This document shows, one piece after another, positions 58,752 through 64,000 of a stretch of 64,000 bases of DNA. The translations under genes were made by a program, and so were the position numbers. Within the stretch, counting starts at the first letter, position 1. Each line of letters begins with the position of its first letter. The notes beneath the pieces were generated by a model. It was not told the origin of the DNA, did no database searches, and saw only the letters and a program-made list of their open reading frames with translations. Origin of the DNA: Streptomyces tsukubensis (lineage in GTDB: Bacteria; Actinomycetota; Actinomycetes; Streptomycetales; Streptomycetaceae); the NCBI RefSeq assembly GCF_009296025.1, contig NZ_CP045178.1, positions 7,130,001 to 7,194,000 of the forward strand, written 5' to 3'.

Positions 58752-60353
58752 TCAGACGATCAACGGCCGGTAGACCCGCAGCGCCTCGTGCAGCTTGTCC
58801 AGCTCGACGCCGGCGCCCGCGGAGCTGATCTCCCCGTCGTACGCGAGAGGCGTGCCGGGTTCGATCCCGTCGACCCGCAACCGTCGCAGCCGTACGGCCG
58901 CGTGGAAGGGGGAGCGGGACAGCGGCCCGGCGAGCGCGGCGCCCAGCAGACGCACCCCGGGCCACCTGCCGCCGTGCACCGCGCGCACATCCAGCAGTCC
59001 GTCGGCGAGGTCGACACGGCGGCCCGCGGTGAGCCCCACCCGGCTGTACATGCAGTTGCCCGCGAACAGCAGCCACAGTGGCTGCCGCCTGCCCTCGAAA
59101 CGGGCCACCAAGGGGTGGTCGCGGCGCAGTACGTGCACGGCGGCCACGACATCGGCCAGCCGCCCGCCCACCCGGTGCGACCAGCGCTCGCGCTCCCGCA
59201 CCAGTTCCGGATAGGCGCCGAGGCTGAAGGTGTTCAGGAAGTATCCGGAGACCGTGGTCCCCGTCCCCTCGTCCTCGGCGCAGTCCGTTCGGAAGCGGCC
59301 CACGTCGACGGCGACCGCCTCCCCGCTCTCCACCGCGCGGTACATGTCCCTCGGATCCTCCACGCCCAGGTCGTACGCGAAGTGGTTGAGCGTGCCGCCG
59401 GGCAGTACGGCCAGCGGCAGGCCGTGACGGATGGCGACACCGGCCGCCGCGTTGATCGACCCGTCCCCGCCGCTCACCCCGAGGGCCCGCGCACGGGACG
59501 CGGCCTTCTCCAGCGCTTCGAGCAGTTCCGGGCCCTCGCACTCGATGATCTCCGCGAGCGGCAGCGCGTCCTTCATCGCCCGTACGCGCTCCGGCGTACC
59601 CGCTGTCGTGTTGACGACCGTCACCAGCCCCTCACCACCGGGCAGCGCGGGCGCGTCCACCAGCGGCTTGCCGGGGGAGGGGAGCTGACGCCGGGTGGGT
59701 ACGAGCCCCCGTACGGTGAGCGCCGCGCCCACGCCGAGTGCCGCACCGACCAGCACATCGCTCGGATAATGCACGCCCGTGTAGACGCGGGAGAGGGCCA
59801 CGGACGCCGCGAGCGGGGCGAGCGCCGCGCCCCAGCCCTGCGACTCCAGGGCGACCCCGGTGGCGAACGCGGCAGCGGAGGCCGCGTGGCCCGAGGGGAA
59901 CGAGGTGGTGACGGGCTGCCGCTTGAGCTGCCTGACGAGCGGCACCGTGTCCAGTATCGGCCGCGACCTGCGCACGGAGCGTTTGCCGATGGTGTTGACC
60001 GTCACGGAGGCGACCGCGAGTGACGCGAGCCCGCGCACCGCGGCGCGCTTGGCCCTCGGTGTGCGCGTCGCCGTGAGCCCGGCGGCCACCCCGAACCACA
60101 GTGCGCCGTGGTTGGCGGCGTGGCTGAGGCGCGGCAGTACGTGCTCGGCGCCGGGCCAGCGGTGGGACGCGGCCGTCTTGAAGAGTGCCTGGTCAAGAGC
60201 GGTCAGCCGCTCCCGCAACGCGGGGCTGGTCTGCGGCGCGCGCCCGGACAGGGCGGCCGGGCGACCCTTGGAAGCCCCGGTGCCCAGGGCCGGCAAGGAC
60301 CGGAGGGAGCGAAGGGACCGGAGAAAGGGCGGAAGGTCGGCGTCTTCAGGCAT
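58752..60353 (-). CDS. Bifunctional PAP2 phosphatase / diacylglycerol kinase-like protein
   Basis: 533 residues. Residues about 40-210 are a membrane PAP2 phosphatase: KRSVRRSRP, SFPSGHASAAAF-type (TTSFPSGHAASAAAF) and SRVYTGVHYPSDVLVG, the three phosphatase motifs. Residues about 230-520 are a diacylglycerol/ceramide kinase-like catalytic domain with VSGGDGSINAAAGVAI and VLPGGTLNHFAYDLGV. The pair suggests control of membrane lipid phosphate groups. ATG at 60353 (MPEDADLPP) starts the conserved part; longer in-frame sequence upstream is Arg/Gly-rich and non-homologous. Confidence 0.9.
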   Translation of the reverse strand: MPEDADLPPFLRSLRSLRSLPALGTGASKGRPAALSGRAPQTSPALRERLTALDQALFKTAASHRWPGAEHVLPRLSHAANHGALWFGVAAGLTATRTPRAKRAAVRGLASLAVASVTVNTIGKRSVRRSRPILDTVPLVRQLKRQPVTTSFPSGHAASAAAFATGVALESQGWGAALAPLAASVALSRVYTGVHYPSDVLVGAALGVGAALTVRGLVPTRRQLPSPGKPLVDAPALPGGEGLVTVVNTTAGTPERVRAMKDALPLAEIIECEGPELLEALEKAASRARALGVSGGDGSINAAAGVAIRHGLPLAVLPGGTLNHFAYDLGVEDPRDMYRAVESGEAVAVDVGRFRTDCAEDEGTGTTVSGYFLNTFSLGAYPELVRERERWSHRVGGRLADVVAAVHVLRRDHPLVARFEGRRQPLWLLFAGNCMYSRVGLTAGRRVDLADGLLDVRAVHGGRWPGVRLLGAALAGPLSRSPFHAAVRLRRLRVDGIEPGTPLAYDGEISSAGAGVELDKLHEALRVYRPLIV

Positions 60354-60614
60354 GCCGCGCGGATACCCCCGACGATCGACCTCATCCCCGTTCTGGCCCG
60401 TTCGGGAGGCGCCCGTCCTCTCGTCCTCGCTGCTCGCGTCCTCGTCGGCCCCCCGCGCGCGCCCGGTGCCCCGTCCCTTCTCCCCTGCTGTCCGCCGCAC
60501 CCCGCGCACGGGGCCCCCGGCCTCCCGCCCCCCCCACGTCCTGTCCGCACGTCCCGCCCCCACCGGGCGAAACGCGTTTGCCCGGGGCTCGCACCCGCGA
60601 CGACAATGCGCGGC

Positions 60615-62234
60615 ATGGGACATCTCGAAGTGGCGCATCTCGACTACTACCTGCCGGACGGGCGGGCGCTGCTCGGCGACGTCTCCTTCCGGGTGAGCGA
60701 AGGCACGGCGGTGGCCCTCGTGGGGCCGAACGGAGCGGGCAAGACCACGCTCCTGCGGCTCGCCTCCGGGGAACTCCAGCCGCACGGCGGCACCGTCACG
60801 GTCAGCGGCGGACTCGGTGTGATGCCCCAGTTCGTCGGATCGGTACGCGACGCGACGACCGTACGCGACCTGCTGGTCTCCGTCTCACCGCCGAGGATCA
60901 GGGAGGCGGCCCGCGCCGTCGACGCGGCGGAACACGCGATCATGACCGTCGATGACGAGGCCGCCCAGTTCCGCTACGCCCAGGCGCTCTCCGACTGGGC
61001 CGAGGTCCGCGGTTACGAGTCGGAGACGCTGTGGGACGTCTGCACGGTGGCCGCCCTCGGTGTCCCCTACGACAAGGCGCAATGGCGCGAGGTGCGCACC
61101 CTCAGCGGCGGCGAGCAGAAGCGGCTCGTCCTTGAGGTGCTGCTGCGCGGACCCGACGAGGTGCTGCTCCTCGACGAGCCGGACAACTACCTCGACGTCC
61201 CCGGCAAGCGCTGGCTTGAGGAGCGGCTGCTGGAGACCCGCAAGACGGTCCTCTTCGTCTCCCACGACCGCGAGCTGCTCGCACGGGTCGCCGGCCGCAT
61301 CGCCAGCGTCGAACCGAGCCCCGCGGGCTCGGACGTGTGGATCCACGGAGGCGGCTTCGCCACCTACCACGAGGCGCGCAAGGAGCGCTTCGAACGGTTC
61401 GAGGAACTGCGCCGCCGGTGGGACGAGAAGCACGCACAGCTGAAGAAGCTGGTCCTGGACATGCAGCAGTACGCCAAGCGGAGCGACGAGATGGCCTCCC
61501 GCTACCAGGCGGCCAAGACCAGGCTGCGGAAGTTCGAGGAGGCCGGCCCGCCGCCCGAGCCGCCGCGCAAGCAGGAGATCACCATGCGGCTGCACGGCGG
61601 ACGTACCGGGCTCCGGGCGATCACCTGCGAGGGGCTTGAGCTGACCGGGCTGATGAAACCCTTCGACCTGGAGGTCTTCTACGGTGAGCGGGTCGCGGTC
61701 CTCGGCTCCAACGGTTCGGGCAAGTCGCACTTCCTGCGGCTGCTCGCGGGCGGCGAGGTCGCGCACACCGGCAGGTGGAAACTGGGCGCGCGCGTCGAGC
61801 CCGGCCACTTCGCCCAGACCCACGCCCACCCCGAACTCCAGGGCAGGACGCTGCTCGACATCCTCTGGTACGAGTACGCGAAGGACCGAGGCGCGGCGAT
61901 GTCACGGCTGCGGCGCTACGAGCTGACGGGCCAGGCGGAACAGCGCTTCGAGCGGCTGTCCGGCGGGCAACAGGCCCGATTCCAGATCCTCCAGCTCGAA
62001 CTGGAGGGCGCCACGGCCCTGTTGCTCGACGAACCGACGGACAACCTGGACCTGGAGAGCGCGGAAGCACTCCAGGACGGCCTTGAGGCGTACGAGGGCA
62101 CGGTCCTCGCGGTCACCCACGACCGCTGGTTCGCCCGCTCCTTCGACCGCTACCTGGTCCTCGGTTCCGACGGCCGGGTCAGGGAGACGGCCGAGCCGGT
62201 CTGGGACGAGCGGCGGGTGGAGCGGGCTCGGTGA
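60615..62234 (+). CDS. ABC-F family ATP-binding protein
   Basis: 539 residues with two ATPase domains and no membrane segment. NBD1 has Walker A GPNGAGKTT, signature LSGGEQKR, Walker B LLLDEPDNYLD; NBD2 has GSNGSGKSH, LSGGQQAR and LLLDEPTDNLD. A charged linker of about 90 residues (ERFEELRRRWDEKHAQLKKLVLDM) joins them. ABC-F proteins act on ribosomes, some giving antibiotic resistance (ARE) and others translational control; the linker length is that of the housekeeping type, and no drug-biosynthesis genes lie nearby. An ATG at 60606 is also in frame. Confidence 0.92.
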   Translation: MGHLEVAHLDYYLPDGRALLGDVSFRVSEGTAVALVGPNGAGKTTLLRLASGELQPHGGTVTVSGGLGVMPQFVGSVRDATTVRDLLVSVSPPRIREAARAVDAAEHAIMTVDDEAAQFRYAQALSDWAEVRGYESETLWDVCTVAALGVPYDKAQWREVRTLSGGEQKRLVLEVLLRGPDEVLLLDEPDNYLDVPGKRWLEERLLETRKTVLFVSHDRELLARVAGRIASVEPSPAGSDVWIHGGGFATYHEARKERFERFEELRRRWDEKHAQLKKLVLDMQQYAKRSDEMASRYQAAKTRLRKFEEAGPPPEPPRKQEITMRLHGGRTGLRAITCEGLELTGLMKPFDLEVFYGERVAVLGSNGSGKSHFLRLLAGGEVAHTGRWKLGARVEPGHFAQTHAHPELQGRTLLDILWYEYAKDRGAAMSRLRRYELTGQAEQRFERLSGGQQARFQILQLELEGATALLLDEPTDNLDLESAEALQDGLEAYEGTVLAVTHDRWFARSFDRYLVLGSDGRVRETAEPVWDERRVERAR

Positions 62235-62334
62235 ACGCTCCGACAGCGGCCGGACGGTGCGGGACCCCACGGGGCCGGCGGGCCGCACGGCCGTCCGCCC
62301 CTGTACGGGACCCCGCCCCCGCCGGGGTGCCCCG

Positions 62335-63801
62335 CTAGGGCGTCGCCACGGTCAAGGTGCCCGTGCCGTAGGAACGTTGGCCGCCCCGCACGACGTACGT
62401 CGCCGTCACCTCCGAGTCGCCGGTGGTGGCGGTGGCCGGGACCGTGACCGGTACCTTCACGTTGGCTCCCTGGCCGGGGGCGAGGGCGGGGACCGGGACC
62501 GAGGGGGACGTCCATCCGGGCGGCAGTCCCAGCGACACCGAACCCGCGGGCAGCGCGATGTCGTTCTCGCTGACCACCCGTACCGTCACCTCGGTGGTCG
62601 CCCCCGCGGGCAGAGCGGCGGGCGGGGTGAGGGACACCGGTGCGCACACCCCGCCCAGCCACTTCAGGTCGAACGACGAGTACGTGATGTGCTGGTAGGC
62701 GGCGCGCTCCCACAGCAGCCCCACACGGCCGTTGCCCGTACCGTCGGAGAGGGGGGTCATCGTGGAGTACCCGGCGGAACCCGGCTCGACGACCTTCCTG
62801 ATCGGCCACGTCCTGCCGTCGTCGCAGGAGAGCTTGACCGTCAGATTGCGGCGGGTCCCGGTGTCCTCGGTATTGCTGAACAACAGCCACTTCGCACGGG
62901 GGTCGCTCGCGGGGACGTCCGGGGCGTAGCGCGTGATCGAGCCGTTGTTCGCCGGGTCCTTGAGTGCGGTGTCCTGCCGGAAAGGCGAGTAGGTGGCCCC
63001 GCCGTCGGTGGAGTAGGCGACCGTACGGTACGGCTTGGACCGGTTGTTCAGCATGATCCGGCCGTCGGACAGTTCCACGGTCTTGTTCTCGTCCGCGCCG
63101 GGGCCGACCGGGGTGCCCGTCCTCCACGTGGCCCCGTGGTCGTCGCTGTACGCGCTGACCGCGTAGTTGGCCCCGTCCTCGCGCAGGGCGTACTGCTGGA
63201 TCAGCCGGCCCTTGTGCGCCCCCTGGCGCAGTTGGACACCTTCGCCGGAAGAGGCGAACATACCGCCCCAGGCCGGGTCTTTGACCTGCCGGGTGATCCG
63301 CCGGTGGGACCAGGTCAGCCCGTCGTCGTCCGAGTAGCTGTAGTCGGCCTGCAGGATGTTCGGATCGCTCTCGTCATTGCCGGTGCCCGACCCGGCGAAG
63401 CCCTGGTTCACCGAGCCGGCGTAGAAGACGAAGATCCGGCCGGTCTCCCTGTCCACGAGTAGGCTCGGATCGCCGAATCCCTTCGGAGCGGCCTCCTTGC
63501 GGACCACCCGCTGTGCCTGCCAGGTCACGCCCCCGTCGGTCGAACGTCGCACCACCACACCGATATTGCTCGGCAGGTCCGCCGCCGATGGGCGGGCGTC
63601 GTACGCCGCTAGCAGCGTCCCCTTGGCCGACCTCGTGAGCGCGGGAATGCGGTAGCTGGGCGACCCGCTACCCGCGACCGCGAGGTCCTGGGAGGTCAGT
63701 ACCCCAGGGGCGGGCGCCCCGGTCGAGCCGTGGGCGGTGCCGGTCGTTGTCAGCACCAGCAGGGTGGTGGACAGCAGGGCGACGGGGACTCTGTGCCGCA
63801 T
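62335..63801 (-). CDS. Secreted exo-alpha-sialidase (GH33-like)
   Basis: 488 residues. Signal peptide MRHRVPVALLSTTLLVLTTTG ends near residue 25. The sialidase propeller has the SYRIPALT (Arg-triad) motif and five Asp boxes (STDGGVTW, SDDDGLTW, SDDHGATW, STDGGATY, SCDDGRTW). After residue 380 comes an NPCBM-associated NEW3-type beta-sandwich (VRVVSENDIALPAGSVSLGLPPGW). It would release terminal sialic acids from host or environmental glycans. Convergent with the ABC-F gene; the 100-bp gap between them has an imperfect GC hairpin. Confidence 0.93.
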   Translation of the reverse strand: MRHRVPVALLSTTLLVLTTTGTAHGSTGAPAPGVLTSQDLAVAGSGSPSYRIPALTRSAKGTLLAAYDARPSAADLPSNIGVVVRRSTDGGVTWQAQRVVRKEAAPKGFGDPSLLVDRETGRIFVFYAGSVNQGFAGSGTGNDESDPNILQADYSYSDDDGLTWSHRRITRQVKDPAWGGMFASSGEGVQLRQGAHKGRLIQQYALREDGANYAVSAYSDDHGATWRTGTPVGPGADENKTVELSDGRIMLNNRSKPYRTVAYSTDGGATYSPFRQDTALKDPANNGSITRYAPDVPASDPRAKWLLFSNTEDTGTRRNLTVKLSCDDGRTWPIRKVVEPGSAGYSTMTPLSDGTGNGRVGLLWERAAYQHITYSSFDLKWLGGVCAPVSLTPPAALPAGATTEVTVRVVSENDIALPAGSVSLGLPPGWTSPSVPVPALAPGQGANVKVPVTVPATATTGDSEVTATYVVRGGQRSYGTGTLTVATP

Positions 63802-64000
63802 GGACGGTTCCTTCTCTCGCGGGGGCGTGGGGGGAGTGGGGGTACGGGGGTCTCGGGGACCACCGGGATCACGGTCGGGCGATGGACGGGGCCGGAAGTG
63901 GGGGAGAGCGCCGGACACAGGGCGCCGCATCGGCGAACTTGGTTGCGCTTCCCACCGCTTGAGCCCTTTCGATCGTGATCGTCGAGCGACGACCCAAGCT
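63802..64000. other. Upstream region of the sialidase gene
   Basis: The start of the sialidase message; AAGGAACC before the ATG (minus strand) is the likely ribosome-binding site. Nothing else is recognised up to the window end. Confidence 0.4.

Noticed and set aside
60615..62234. ABC-F protein as an antibiotic-resistance determinant
   Set aside because: No biosynthetic or ribosome-target genes nearby and no visible extension of the linker typical of resistance-type proteins; a housekeeping member is as likely.
1..64000. tRNA, rRNA or CRISPR features
   Set aside because: No cloverleaf, rRNA-like stretch or regularly spaced direct repeats with unique spacers was found; the short repeats seen are tandem without spacers.

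Overview
The window is high-GC DNA with the codon bias of a Streptomyces chromosome: nearly every codon ends in G or C, GTG and TTG starts are common, and genes are densely packed with four-base start/stop overlaps. The family content is also typical of the genus (XRE-DUF5753 and DUF397 proteins, SdpI-like protein, DUF6204, actinobacterial phage-holin family, two-domain Ada-AlkA). The order Ada-AlkA, Ogt, psd, pssA, ethylmalonyl-CoA genes, TetR, hydroxyacyl-CoA dehydrogenase resembles, from memory, the SCO646x-SCO647x region of S. coelicolor. No rRNA, tRNA or CRISPR array was found.

Layout. 1-2.4 kb: end of a dipeptide/oligopeptide ABC importer (permease tail and two ATPases). 2.4-5.5 kb: an SdpI-like membrane protein, then a DUF397 protein, a SAM methyltransferase and an XRE-DUF5753 regulator; the first two of these three share an identical 12-bp inverted repeat upstream. 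5.6-7.45 kb: a gene graveyard with remnants of a phosphotransferase, an IS110 transposase, an asparagine-synthase-like enzyme and a tyrosine integrase, around one intact helix-turn-helix gene that appears to be read from a leaderless promoter. 7.5-18.6 kb: gamma-glutamyltransferase, an inositol-monophosphatase-like enzyme, an FAD oxidoreductase, an alpha/beta hydrolase with a divergent LysR regulator, the alkylation-repair pair Ada-AlkA and Ogt, a NUDIX hydrolase and glycerate kinase.

18.8-30 kb is the metabolic core. pssA and psd (phosphatidylethanolamine synthesis) are followed by a minus-strand block that reads ccr, ecm, CoA-ester lyase, MaoC hydratase, acyl-CoA dehydrogenase, which is the ethylmalonyl-CoA pathway for assimilating acetyl-CoA. 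A TetR regulator and a double-domain 3-hydroxyacyl-CoA dehydrogenase lie immediately upstream. The dehydrogenase can supply the C4 precursor, and the ccr promoter carries several repeated half-sites.

30-36 kb: a HEAT-repeat protein, an SRPBCC protein, a 14-TM drug-efflux transporter fused to three carboxypeptidase-regulatory-like domains, a 162-bp MITE-like element with a TGA target duplication sitting exactly at the transporter's stop codon, a small membrane protein and a membrane-anchored Mrr-like nuclease. 36.6-44.4 kb: a peptide-degradation block (M55 D-aminopeptidase, M20 peptidase, S9 peptidase, S66 LD-carboxypeptidase) and a secreted CocE-like hydrolase.

44.5-51.8 kb: GNAT, DUF6204, a broken arginase-family gene, a DUF5107/TPR protein, a GntR regulator, a VOC protein, an XRE regulator and a small Cys-rich protein. 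51.8-57.6 kb: a co-directional set of holin-family protein, type II NADH dehydrogenase-like protein, transketolase and an acid-tailed protein. 57.7-64 kb: a methyltransferase, a PAP2-diacylglycerol kinase fusion, an ABC-F ATPase and a secreted sialidase. Many intergenic gaps hold short-period tandem repeats, several of which begin inside the stop codon of the preceding gene.
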